From Chrysoperla carnea (Eukaryota > Arthropoda > Insecta > Neuroptera > Chrysopidae), in the NCBI RefSeq assembly GCF_905475395.1, contig NW_025408268.1, forward strand, positions 88,043 through 152,042: DNA of 64,000 nucleotides. Direction: 5' to 3'. Shown in pieces: positions 50,855-60,376 of this stretch (its first letter is position 1; every line of letters starts with the position of its first letter). Both the position numbers and the translations under genes were made by a program. A model generated the notes under the pieces. That model had not been told where the DNA came from and ran no database searches. It saw nothing but the letters and a program-made list of their open reading frames with translations.

Positions 50855-51085
50855 TTAGTTTTTTGCTAAATATAATCCCATGCCTTTGTTGTACGGTCTT
50901 AAATACAAGCCTTTACCCATTGCTATAGCTTCCATTGTTTTGTTGTGTCTTTGACTCTCATTAAGTTGATCACGAGCACTTTTATAATTTGTAACGGCTT
51001 TAGCAATACCCGACGCTCCACCAGCCAAAGCGCCTAAAGCAGAGAGTCCTGCGAATATTGGAATTAATGGAAGTAGAAGAGTCAT
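50855..51085 (-). pseudogene. PX-like small virion protein gene, 5' end cut by element 2
   Basis: About 76 codons with a hydrophobic Gly/Ala-rich segment (IPIFAGLSALGALAGG) and then RHNKTMEAIAMGKGLYL and YNKGMGLYLAKN, the signature of a short Polinton protein usually found next to the protease. Known relatives have a longer N-terminal part; here the coding sequence runs straight into the AGTAGAAGAG terminus of element 2. The ATG at 51083-51085 lies inside that terminal repeat and is probably accidental. The name PX-like rests on memory of the motif. Confidence 0.6.
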
Positions 51086-53250
51086 GTACCTTTCAGCACA
51101 GTTGGATGGTACACTTTTCAAAAAAGGGCAAACCTAGGTGAATGTTGGAAACCTCGGAAGTTGGAGGGGATAGATGACGTCATTGACCAATAGTAAATCA
51201 AGATGGCGTCGGGAGGTGTGGTGTTGGGGAATAATGGCTGCCTAAGCATTGATGACGTCATTGGCTTTGACCAATAGTAGCGCTGTAAAAATCAAGATGG
51301 CGTTGGGAGGTGTGGTGGGGTGAGGAATGGCTAAACGGGGGGGGGTTGGCTTTAACCAATAGTGGCGGAGAGTGAACAGGGGGCGGGACGTAAGGGCAAA
51401 CCTAGGTGAATGTTGGAAACCTCGGCATTGGCCAATAGTAAATTAAGATGGCGTCGGGAGGTGTGGTGGAGGAGAATAATGGCTGCCTAAGCATTGATGA
51501 CGTCATTGGCTTTGACCAATAGTGGTGCTTGACGGGGAGTGAACGGGGGGCGGGACGTTGACATTAGTTAGCAATTTTCAAGAATATGTTAATTTGACCT
51601 TGAAAAATATTGTAATTTGACACTTTAAATATACATGATAAAATTCAAGATACGTGACCGGATGTTAATATTTTTTTTTTTTTTTTTTTTATTGAGTCAG
51701 CATTGTAATATGACACTTGAAATTTACATAATAAAAATACATGTTCAAACTTGTTTGAATGGACTTTGATCTTAAAATAATTTCACACGTGTCAGCAATT
51801 TTCAAGAATATGTTAATTTGACCTTGAAAAATATGATATCATCATCTTATAACAAGTTCAAACTTGTTTGAAATAATTTTACATGTGTCAAAACACGTGA
51901 CCGGATGTTAATATTTTTTTTTTTTTATGATTAAGCAATGTAATATGACACTTGAAATTTACATAATAAAAATACATGTTCAAACTTGTTTGAATGGACT
52001 TTGATCTTAAAATAATTTTACACGTGTCAGCAATTTTCAAGAATATGTTAATTTGACCTTGAAAAATATGATATCATCATCTTATAACAAGTTCAAACTT
52101 GTTTGAAATAATTTTACATGTGTCAAAACACGTGACCGGATGCTAATATTTTTTTATGATTAGCAATGTAATATGACACTTGAACGTGTTAGATAATAAT
52201 TTGCAAATCTGAATTCCAAGAAAAGAATATTATGAGTCAGCAATTTTCAAGAATATGTTGAAATAGATATCATCTAACCTTGAAAAATATTGTAATTTGA
52301 CACTTTAAGTATACACGATAAAATTCAAGATACGTGACAGGATGTTAATATTTTTTTATGATTAAGCAATGTAATATGACACTTGAAATTTACATAATAA
52401 AAATACATGTTCAAACTTGTTTGAATGGACTTTGATCTTAAAATAATTTTACACGTGTCAGCAATTTTCAAGAATATGTTAATTTGACCTTGAAAAATAT
52501 GATATCATCATCTTGTTACAAGTTCAAACTTGTTTGAAATAATTTTACATGTGTCAAAACACGTGACCGGATATTAATATTTTTTATGATTAAGCAATGT
52601 AATATGACACTTGAAATTTACATAATAAAAATACATGTTCAAACTTGTTTGAATGGACTTTGATCTTAAAATAATTTTACACGTGTCAGCTATTCTCAAA
52701 AATATGTTGAAATAGATTTGACCTTGAAAAATATGATATCATCATCCTGTTACAAGTTCAAACTTGTTTGAATAAAAATACATGTTCAAACTTGTTTGAA
52801 CATGTTTAAACTTGTTTGAATCGCATTAGATCTTAAAATAATTTTACGCATGTTAGATAATAATTTCTGCTGGTGGGGGGGGATTTTTGGAGTGGTGGTA
52901 ATCATATAAAAAAGGCGCTCGACATTACGGTAACATCAGTTTTCATTAAATATTCATAATATTAATCAAAATGAATAGAGCAGAATTAAAATTATTAGAT
53001 AGTTGTTTAGTGCGACCATGCATAAAAATGGACGACTTGCCACTGAAAAAAAAATTAAAAATACTAAAAATGGAGCGGATTCTAACGATACATGGGCCAT
53101 CAATAAAAGTTTTAGTGGATATAAGCCTAGATGGTACAGAAAACGAGGGAGTTTTTCTACCATCTAGGTTTGCAGTGTTGACGGACAACATGATTAAATT
53201 ATTTAACACAAAACCGGGGTATTTGAGGGTGGAGGAGAAAATTGGAAGAA
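51072..53250 (+). repeat. Left terminal inverted repeat of element 2
   Basis: Mirror image of 61821-64000; position pairs sum to about 115073 at the outer end with very few differences. The outer 490 bp are GC-rich with CRE, CCAAT and AAGATGGCG motifs (51174-51560). Next come subrepeats of roughly 220-235 bp up to 52850, then a promoter and the first 93 codons of the 120-aa gene. The repeat therefore reaches into a gene, which is unusual for a Polinton terminus. Confidence 0.92.
52905..52940 (+). promoter_or_regulatory. TATA box and initiator of the 120-aa gene
   Basis: TATAAAAAAGG at 52905 and TCAGT at 52936-52940, 31 bp apart, the standard arthropod core promoter spacing. The ATG follows at 52971. 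The mirrored promoter is at about 62132-62167. Confidence 0.7.
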
Positions 53251-53333
53251 GTCACCAACTGAGACTGCGCCTATTCGAAGACGATGGTGATAGTGATGAT
53301 GACTATGTTCAAGAACATCAAAATTTTTTTTAA
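52971..53333 (+). CDS. 120-aa protein of unknown function
   Basis: Starts MNRAELKLLD, 31 bp after a TCAGT initiator. The first half is rich in Lys and Leu. The middle has VFLPSRFAVLTDNMIKLF, and the end is acidic (EDDGDSDDDY). The FLPxRF...LTDxxI pattern resembles short proteins carried by insect mobile elements, but I cannot name a function. It is the first gene inside the left end of element 2. The mirrored copy at the right end loses its last 27 codons at a rearrangement junction (61820/61821). Confidence 0.65.
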   Translation: MNRAELKLLDSCLVRPCIKMDDLPLKKKLKILKMERILTIHGPSIKVLVDISLDGTENEGVFLPSRFAVLTDNMIKLFNTKPGYLRVEEKIGRSHQLRLRLFEDDGDSDDDYVQEHQNFF

Positions 53334-53454
53334 CAAATCATTCCTATATTGAATTTTATTACTGCAAGATATATATATTTTATTGTTATTGTTATAAAAA
53401 ATTGTAAAGTTTATGTTTTTGATATTTAAAAAAAAAAATAATACTAAATAAATT

Positions 53455-54127
53455 ATGGATATTTTTGTAAAAAATGGTGTTTATTTTAATTCATTACAAT
53501 TATGGGGTACAATGTCGCTACAAAATCATATTGATCTGTTTCAAAATTCGGAGATGATTTACCCAGAATATTTTAATGTGAGTATTGTTTGATAAGATCT
53601 GTTTAGAAAATTGTAGCCAAATATTTTTATAGATGGAATTTTATCAACTTATGGAGGCATGTCGTTGGAGTATACCTACAAAGTTAATCGACACATTACG
53701 GTATTCTTATTTAGAAGTTGATGATTGCTTTCATATTGCTGCATTTATAGTAAGAAATTGTTTGGATGCAATCTTATTTGTAAATTATGCGAAAAAGTTC
53801 AACTACTTTAAAAGAGATTTCAATCAGTTTGAAATATTACTAAATGAATGTTGTGATGATCTTATCCATGGAAGTAACTTGAGAAAAAATTGGGGTACAT
53901 ACGATATCCGTCGAAAACAATGGATTGGTGATAGTGCTAGACATGATGAGAGAATGTTTTTATGGTATCAACAAATAGATCCTGAAATTCTCTGTAGAAT
54001 GCTATACCAACAAATGGATGGTGGAAATATACCGAAATGGTTCGAGCCATGGATATGTGTTACAAATTGTAATGAAATAGACAGATGTGATTGTGGAAGA
54101 AATAGTGATCATCATGATTGTATATAG
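53455..54127 (+). CDS. Spliced 205-aa protein of unknown function
   Basis: Exons 53455-53577 (41 codons) and 53633-54127 join in frame across a 55-bp GT-AG intron. The start MDIFVKNGVYFN was chosen as the first ATG of the open first exon. The protein has scattered aromatic residues, and a Cys/His-rich end (CNEIDRCDCGRNSDHHDC) could bind a metal. No signal peptide or membrane segment is evident. It follows the 120-aa gene by 121 bp on the same strand. I do not recognise the family. The consistent splice phase and lack of stops over 205 codons in AT-rich DNA argue for a real gene. Confidence 0.65.
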
Positions 54128-54535
54128 AAATAAAAACATGAATATAATTGTCTATGATAAGTTTTTTTTTAAAATGTGTTTATATTTACAATAAAAAACA
54201 CCTATAATTTAATTAATCATCGTTTTGTTTTATCTATGAAATGACCTCACCACCTTATTTTCAGGTTATAAATACACCTTGTTTGTGATAATTATATTCG
54301 CACCATCAAGTAATTTTGAGTAATAAACATGAATCAAAAAACATTTGTATAACAACAATATTTTTATATTGTTTTGTGTTAGTTAAAAATTGCTTCAATA
54401 TAATTTCATGAACCTAGTCTAATATATATTCATATTAAAAAATACATCTCCTTTTTTAAAACACAAATATGTTCACAAAAGCGGTCCACTATGACAAAAT
54501 TTTTTTGTTACAAGTATGTTCGCAAAAACTTTCCA

Positions 54536-54653
54536 CTATAAAAGGAGACTTTTTTTATCAATATATGAATCATGTAAAGAGTCGAACCCTAACCACCTGA
54601 CTTTAACGTTAGATCCATGTTTAGCTAAGACCTTTTCCACTAAATAAATGTTT
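54536..54653 (-). pseudogene. Integrase C-terminal remnant A
   Basis: Thirty-eight codons matching the chromodomain-like end of Polinton integrase. It keeps the ordinary WLGFDSLHDSYI motif where the copies at 48813 and 59204 have WLVFD, so it is an older or independent copy. It ends at a natural stop. Confidence 0.7.
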
Positions 54654-54895
54654 GTTTTGTGTTAAATACATCAGAAATTTCAGAATAAAAAATCATTTTA
54701 TAAAATCTATGTATTTTTATTTTTAAATATTTATAATACAACACTGTTTTTTAAATAAGATACTTACAATAAAAAAAAAAAAATTTTTACAATGTGATAT
54801 TTTTTATTTTTTTATAAAACACAAATATGTTCACAAAAGCGGTCCACTATGACAAATTTTTGTTTGTTACAGGTATGTTCGCAAAAACGTTCCAC

Positions 54896-55059
54896 TATAA
54901 AAGGAGACTTTTTTTATCAATATATGAATCATGTAAAGAGTCGAACCCTAACCACCGGACTTTAAATTTGGAGCTAAGACCTTTTCCACTAAATAAATGT
55001 TTGGATTGTAAACTTTTTGTAATTCTTCAGCATAGAAACCACCCTTTATATCATCGTTG
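54896..55059 (-). pseudogene. Integrase C-terminal remnant B (frameshifted)
   Basis: Reads DIKGGFYAEELQKV and YLVEKVLA, then loses about 13 bp relative to the other copies, leaving the reading frame and meeting a stop. The rest of the tail is recognisable in another frame. Confidence 0.7.
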
Positions 55060-55249
55060 TGACCTCACCACCTTATTTTCAGGTTATAAATACACCTTAT
55101 TTGTGACAATTATATTCACACCATCAAGTAATTTGTTTTGTGTTAGTTAAAAATTGCTTCAATAAAATTTCATGATCATATTAACCTAGTCTAATATATA
55201 TTCATATTAAAAAATACATCTCCTTTTTTTAAAACACAAATATGTTCAC

Positions 55250-55437
55250 AAAAGCGGTCCACTTTGGATTGTGAACTCTTTGTAATTCTTAGCAACCGCA
55301 TAGAAACCGCCCTTTATATCATCATTGTTGTAGTCATTCAGTAAACATGTTCTTGGGTTTGTAATTGGGATGTTTCACCTCGCGATTGGTGAATATTTCC
55401 GGTGTCCATGATGAATGAAAACCATGACGCTGTTCTA
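55250..55437 (-). pseudogene. Integrase C-terminal remnant C, reaching further upstream
   Basis: This copy extends further toward the integrase core than the others: GFHSSWTPEIF, then after one frameshift TNPRTCLLNDYNNDDIKGGF. It then breaks off within the YAEEL region and joins the CAAAAGCGGTCC motif. Upstream it runs into a single CAGACCTGTTTA unit near 55455. Confidence 0.6.
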
Positions 55438-55721
55438 AATTTACATATCCTAGATACAGACCTGTTTAACCCAATGTTGAACAAATAGAGTCTGATCAAC
55501 CAAGCGAATTAATCTCATGGGATAATTCTAATACAACAGACGGTAACTTCTTGTAATTATGTATGCAACAGATACAGAATATGGATTCTTTTTCTTGTGA
55601 ATATTTGCAAAATGCAGAAATATTGTAAATAATAACCCAATATTTTAAATGTAATGTAATGTAAGAAGGTTTTATTTTAATAAAAAAATTTAAAATTTTT
55701 TTCATGTATTTAATACATCAA

Positions 55722-55800
<79 letters not shown>
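55722..55800. repeat. (AAT)n microsatellite
   Basis: About 26 AAT units, apparently inside intronic or 3' sequence next to the minus-strand 74-codon gene. A poly-Asn frame over it is an artefact. The 55446-55721 stretch shows nothing else of note. Confidence 0.95.
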
Positions 55801-55805
<5 letters not shown>

Positions 55806-55815
55806 GAAAAATATA

Positions 55816-56245
55816 TCATAAATTATAACCTGAAAAATAAAAATAAAAAAACATTAGAAATCATACAAAAAAAAAAGAAAAAAGCATACAAATAACTCAC
55901 TTTCAAGCTCCTGTTGAAGTTTACCTTCAACTAATTGCTGAGCAATTTCTAACGTTCTAAACAGATAATTATCCGGCGCTAAAAATAATAAAAAACCTTT
56001 AATAAATTATTCTAAAAAAAAAAAAAAAAAAATTGAGACTTACTGAACGTTAGTAAATAGGTCATCTCATACAACCTACAATCATGTTGACCCCCCTCGA
56101 TCAACCACATTACGGCGTCTCTCGCCTCTCCTATTTGCACTTAAAAACAAAAAATTATAATTAATAATTTATTAATTAACAATAAAATTTTAAACATACT
56201 TGTTGACACTAAATAATATATATATAAGCACAGTGGTGTTGACAT
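55816..56245 (-). CDS. Four-exon small gene, 74 codons, unknown function
   Basis: Minus-strand exons 56245-56200, 56130-56044, 55978-55901 and 55829-55816 join in frame. The three introns (69, 65 and 71 bp) begin GTATGT, GTAAGT and GTGAGT and end TAG, TAG and CAG, with agreeing phases and a stop in exon 4. Exons 2 and 3 look convincingly coding (GQHDCRLYEMTYLL; then an amphipathic helix-like RTLEIAQQLVEGKLQQELE). Exon 1 is less certain, so the start may lie elsewhere. I do not recognise the protein. It lies in the centre of element 2, between integrase tails and the ATPase pseudogene, on the same strand as both. Confidence 0.5.
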
Positions 56246-56625
56246 TATTTTTAAATTTTTTTTTTTTTTCACTTGTTCACTTGAATGAAAGACTAACTTG
56301 TTCACTTGAATGAAAGACTAACTAGAAAAATAACTCTATTTATTTAAAATAAATACAATTATGCAAAAAAATCATACTCAGAAAGAATTTATTAAAAATG
56401 AATTTATTCGGGATATTATTATGAGAATTTGATTAGTGGGCAATTCACAAATAATTCAGTTCAGGGAATCTGCGTTAGAAATTCGATATACCGATTTTTT
56501 TTTTTTTTTTTTTTTTTTTGCCAGATTGCAGTTTATAAATAAAGAAAATAATTAGATTAAATCATAGAAACTTTTAAAAAATATTTATTCACATGAAGTA
56601 TTGGGTGACACCACAGTTCAATAAA
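56246..56625. other. AT-rich spacer, no gene seen
   Basis: Contains a 25-bp direct duplication (ACTTGTTCACTTGAATGAAA, twice near 56270-56320) and T runs at about 56257 and 56497. Nothing coding was recognised. Confidence 0.6.
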
Positions 56626-57268
56626 TTAATCAAATCCATTCCTATAACGACCTACATTCATAGAGAAATTTTTCATTATTACAGCAAATCCATTTGGTGA
56701 ACTCCAACAATGTCGACATAAATCATGAAATTTTTGAAAATTCATATCAGAGCCAACATGATCGTAGAATATGTGTTTTAGATTCATTTCGTCTGTTTTG
56801 AATAACACCAAGCAATTAACATTGTCCCTTATGTTATGCTTTGGAACACATGCGTAGCTCTGACATAGGTAGAAACAATCAATTTTTCGATGACGACCCA
56901 TACTAAAGTATTCTCTACTTCTCTGTTGTGAATGACAGCTCACATCATCAAAAATGAAAAGACTTTTTTATCGAGCTTCATTCAGACTAGGAATTTCACT
57001 AGTATCACTAAGTGGAAAAATAGCCAACCCCTTCCACTAATTTTAAAGTCTCTTCTAGTAATTGATATTTCGGTTAGTAAACAGATTTACTGTAAACATA
57101 AATGTTTTCAAAGTGTAAACCATTTTCATCTTAAATTAAATTCAACATAACATTGGTTTTACCACAACCACTAGGGCCACATATTATTGTTCATAGTGAA
57201 TCTGAAAATAGACGACCATGATATGTTTGTGTGTCTGTATTTTCTGGTAATAAACACCCAGAGCGGGT
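56626..57268 (-). pseudogene. FtsK/A32-like packaging ATPase pseudogene
   Basis: Reads on the minus strand as the Polinton genome-packaging ATPase, which pumps DNA into capsids. The Walker A loop is ICGPSGCGKTNVML (about 57178-57140), followed by NGLHFENIYVYSKS, a Walker B region FIFDDV (near 56950), REYFSMGRHRKIDCFYLCQS, and an end GRYRNGFD with a natural stop. At least three in-frame stops (before Walker A, after MLNLI, after the YSKS region) and one frameshift near 57010 make it non-functional. The last 105 codons are still open. The conserved domains are close to full extent; sequence before 57268 was not identified. Confidence 0.88.
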
Positions 57269-57322
57269 TGTTGTTTATGAAAATGCAATGTAACTAAGAC
57301 TAAAATTTCAATACAACCCAGA

Positions 57323-57520
57323 GCACTTTACGATACAGATCTACATGCGTATGCTAAACAATTTAAAATTCCGTATTTTTGTAGTGTTTTTATGTGTGAC
57401 ACCCTACCTAAAAGATCATATAAATATGAAATAGGAATTATCAACCATGATGTATCCAAAAATAGTGTTGCACACTGTACGGTATATAAAAAGTATAAAC
57501 TGCAAGCTTTGGTAACTTAA
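57323..57520 (+). pseudogene. Protease N-terminal fragment, inverted copy
   Basis: Plus-strand copy of the fragment at 50637-50836, about 65 codons with a few changes (for example Glu to Asp and Thr to Ala before the catalytic-His position). The PX-like gene that precedes it in element 1 is absent: similarity stops at GAGCAC (57321 against 50836). Confidence 0.75.
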
Positions 57521-57829
57521 AGCCATCATAGGAAATAATTAAATATTTTAACAAATTACATCATAAAAGGCGGTGTGTAGTTAATAACAGAATACCCTGT
57601 ATATATATTGGTGCGTCGAATTTCTAACACAATCCTGAATAAATTCTTTCTCAAGATGATTTTTTGCATGATTGCAGTTTATAAATGTATTTTGTTTTAA
57701 TATAAAATTATAATTTTTTTAAATAAAATTTTTTTATCTAATCTATAGTACAAGTTGATTTATTATATTCAATATAAAGAGCATATTATATGGGTTGATT
57801 GATGATGCTTGTTAGATTTGAAAACCAGA

Positions 57830-58100
57830 CCTCTTTCTAAACAGACCAGTATTAAACAGGTCAAAACCAGTATTAAACAGCTACAGACCAGTATTAAACA
57901 GATACAGACCAGTATTAAACAGGTTTTCACCGATTTTGCTCCGACTTTCGCCGATTTTACTCCGGTTTTCACCGATTTTGCTCCGACTTTCGTCGATTTT
58001 ACTCCGGTTTTACTCCGGCTTTCACCGATTTTACTCCGACTTTCGCCGATTTTACTCCGGTTTTACTCCGGCTTTCACCGATTTTACTCCGGCTTTTTAA
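57830..58100. repeat. Inverted copy of the CTGTTTAATACTGGT and CGGAGT minisatellites
   Basis: Reverse complement of parts of 49630-50325 but much shorter: only about four of the 17-18-bp units remain. The flanks 57661-57829 and 58101-58290 match 50326-50460 and 49441-49629 in inverted form. The bases at 57556-57660 have no match in element 1. Confidence 0.85.
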
Positions 58101-58297
58101 TTTTTGATAAAGTTATTATAAACTTGTTAATTAATTATATTTGTTTTCCTCAAGTAATGGATTATAGATAGTATTTCTCTTCCGATGTTTGTAGAATGTA
58201 GCCTTCTTAATTTATCAATTAATATATTACGATCACTATTGGAATCAATATTTTTTTTTTTTTCATAAGTTTTCAATACTAGGTTGAAAAAAACTGT

Positions 58298-58489
58298 TTA
58301 ATACTGGTTTTGACCTGTTTAGAAAGAGACCTGTTTAGAAAGAGACCTGTTTAGAAAGAGACCTGTTTAGAAACAGACCTGTTTAGAAAGAGACCTGTTT
58401 AGAAAGAGACCTGTTTAGAAAGAGACCTGTTTAGATACAGACCTGTTTCGATGCAGACCTGTTTAGAAACAGACCTGTTTAGAAAGAGA
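58298..58489. repeat. 16-bp minisatellite, extra block
   Basis: About 11 units of AGACCTGTTTAGAAAG. Element 1 has a single block at this point; here the array is split in two by a foreign polymerase fragment. Confidence 0.9.
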
Positions 58490-58541
58490 CCTGTATATTT
58501 ATTGAAGGATAACAGCAACGAAGATATAAAGAGTGGTTTCT
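58490..58541 (+). pseudogene. Truncated start of a second integrase tail
   Basis: TATTTATTGAAGGATAACAG and the next 30 bases repeat the start of the integrase remnant at 59204, then break off within GGFY and fuse to a polymerase C-terminal fragment. The junction is at about 58541. Confidence 0.75.
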
Positions 58542-58754
58542 AAGGGAGTTAAAAGATCGGTTCTTAGTACGAAAATAACATTTGAAGATTATGTTGAATG
58601 TTTGGAAAACTTTAAAGAGATATCGGTTAATCAAAACCTTATTAAATCTGAAAAACTTAAACTTTATACTCAAACTCAAACAAAAATTGCTCTTAGTCCT
58701 TATGATGACAAGCGATACATTATACTTAGTTCCTATAATACACTACCTTGGGGT
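58542..58754 (+). pseudogene. C-terminal fragment of a second, divergent DNA polymerase B
   Basis: Seventy-one codons that read as the end of a Polinton polymerase: KGVKRSV, ITFEDYVECL, IALSPYDDKRYI and LPWG. It differs at many positions from the polymerase encoded at 43973-47854 (there [10 protein letters not shown] and LSPFDQKRH), so it comes from another Polinton family, not from recent duplication. Both ends are fused to minisatellite DNA: integrase tail start on the left, GTCTGTATCTGTTTAATACT on the right. Confidence 0.8.
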
Positions 58755-59203
58755 CTGGTCTGTATCTGTTTAATACTGGTTTTGACCCGTTTAATACTAG
58801 TCTGTATCTGTTTAATACTGGTTTTGACCTGTTAAATACTGGTTTTGACCTGTCTAGAAAGAGACCTGTTTAGAAAGAGACCTGTTTAGAAACAGACCTG
58901 TTTAGAAAGAGACCTGTTTAGAAACAGACCTGTTTAGAAAGAGACCTGTTTAGATACAGACCTGTTTAGAAAGAGACCTGTTTAGATACAGACCTGTTTA
59001 GATACAGACCTGTTTAGAAACAGACCTGTTTAGAAAGAGACCTGTTTAGAAAGAGACCTGTTTAGATACAGGCCTGTTTAGAAACAGACCTGTTTAGAAA
59101 GAGACCTGTTTAGAAAGAGACCTGTTTAGAAAGAGACCTGTTTAGAAACAGACCTGTTTAGAAACAGACCTGTTTAGAATCAGACCTGTTTAGAAAGAGA
59201 CCT
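58755..59203. repeat. Minisatellite block between polymerase fragment and integrase tail
   Basis: Starts with about five 17-18-bp units (to about 58850) and continues as about 22 16-bp units matching 49026-49393 in inverted form, ending at the integrase tail. Confidence 0.92.
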
Positions 59204-59416
59204 GTATATTTATTGAAGGATAACAGCAACGAAGATATAAAGGGTGGTTTCTATGCCGAAGAATTACAAAAAGTTCACGATCCAAACATTTATTTAGTGG
59301 AAAAGGTCTTAGCTAAACGTGGATCCAACGTTAAAGTCAGGTGGTTAGTGTTCGACTCTTTACACGATTCATATATTGACAAAAAAGTCTTATTTTATAG
59401 TGGACCGTTTTTATGA
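59204..59416 (+). pseudogene. C-terminal remnant of Polinton integrase, inverted copy
   Basis: Same 70 codons as 48813-49025 on the opposite strand, with no amino-acid difference seen, including the WLVFD change. It begins at the same minisatellite border. Confidence 0.8.
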
Positions 59417-59713
59417 ACATACTTGTAACAATAAAAAATTTGTCATAGTGGACCGCTTTTGTGAACATACTTGTGATTTATAAAAAAAAAAAATAAAAAA
59501 ATATCACATTGTAAAAATATTATTTTTATTGTAAAATTTTATCTCTAACATATAAAAACAGAGTTGTATTATAATAATATTTAAAAAATATATATTTATA
59601 AATTATCGAAAATACATTATAATTATTATTCTGAAAAGTATAAAAACATAGTTGTATTATAATAATATTTAAAAAATATATATTTATAAATTATCGAAAA
59701 TACATTATAATTA

Positions 59714-60139
59714 TTATTCTGAAAAGTGTCCATTGTCATCATCATCATCTTTCTTCATAAGATAATTTTCAGTCATTTCTTTCACTTGAACATAGTCGGA
59801 TAACTCGTTTGATGTAAATACACTGTAGTAAGATTGTTCAAAAATGGATAGTCCTACAATTCCATCTGTTTGTCCAGAGTGGATATTTTTTAAAATCCAG
59901 TTCCAAATTTGTTTGTCTTCATCGTCTGACGATGGGGAAAATTTCACTTCTAAGTCCATTTGTTCTACCTTATCAATAAGGTAGTTTAAAGTTTCCGGTC
60001 GACCACATTTAATTGCCATATTAACTAATGTTTTAAAATACTTTGTTAACACATTGTTTAAAGTACTTAAACTACAATTATCTTTAATCATATTAACAAT
60101 ACAGTTGTTATCACTATTATGATTACCAAAGTCTTGCAT
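59714..60139 (-). CDS. 141-aa protein of unknown function, inverted copy
   Basis: Copy of the gene at 48095-48520. It is intact, with the same start MQDFGNHNSD and the same acidic tail, and one Ile-to-Leu change. Its stop is again embedded in the 88-bp tandem duplication (59552-59730). It lies 237 bp downstream of the truncated polymerase copy on the same strand. Confidence 0.6.
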   Translation of the reverse strand: MQDFGNHNSDNNCIVNMIKDNCSLSTLNNVLTKYFKTLVNMAIKCGRPETLNYLIDKVEQMDLEVKFSPSSDDEDKQIWNWILKNIHSGQTDGIVGLSIFEQSYYSVFTSNELSDYVQVKEMTENYLMKKDDDDDNGHFSE

Positions 60140-60376
60140 TTTGTATGTTTAAACTAACACTAAATTGTTTTCTATAATAATTCAACCTAACTATCAGTTT
60201 TTTGACACCCCCACCACTACTCTATCAATTGTTCATGCGCACTACTCTATCAATTGTTTGTACACCTATCACAATACCGAACCACTTTGAGGATCATCAC
60301 AACAGCAGGACACATTTCTGAAACAACAGCAAAAATTAGCTAAATATTAAAAACAAAAAATATAAAATACTTACAC

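Larger units (their letters stand above)
42260..51071 (+). mobile_element. Polinton/Maverick element 1, right end interrupted
   Basis: Starts AGTAGAAGAG at the satellite boundary; Polinton termini usually start with AG. Contents in order: left terminal repeat, polymerase B (+), 141-aa gene (+), integrase C-terminal remnant (-), minisatellites, protease remnant (-), PX-like remnant (-). At 51072 a second element with the same terminus begins. No capsid genes, ATPase or intact integrase are found in this part. Full Polintons are usually 15-20 kb, so this is an internally deleted derivative. Sequence beyond the window is needed to see whether the remainder follows element 2. Confidence 0.85.
54233..55345. 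repeat. About 816-bp partial tandem duplication carrying integrase tails
   Basis: TTCAGGTTATAAATACACCT occurs at 54263 and 55079, and CTAGTCTAATATATATTCAT near 54416 and 55190. Between them lie decayed copies of the integrase 3' end and the CACAAAAGCGGTCCACTATG motif (54475, 54833, 55251). The segment seems to have grown by repeated local duplication. Confidence 0.75.

Noticed and set aside
54827..55150. 107-codon plus-strand frame
   Set aside because: It is antisense to an integrase remnant and crosses a duplication joint.
55704..55895. 63-codon poly-Asn frame
   Set aside because: Created by the (AAT)n microsatellite.
57556..57660. Possible separate insertion in the inverted arm
   Set aside because: No terminal repeats or target duplication could be seen; it may simply be lost from the other arm.
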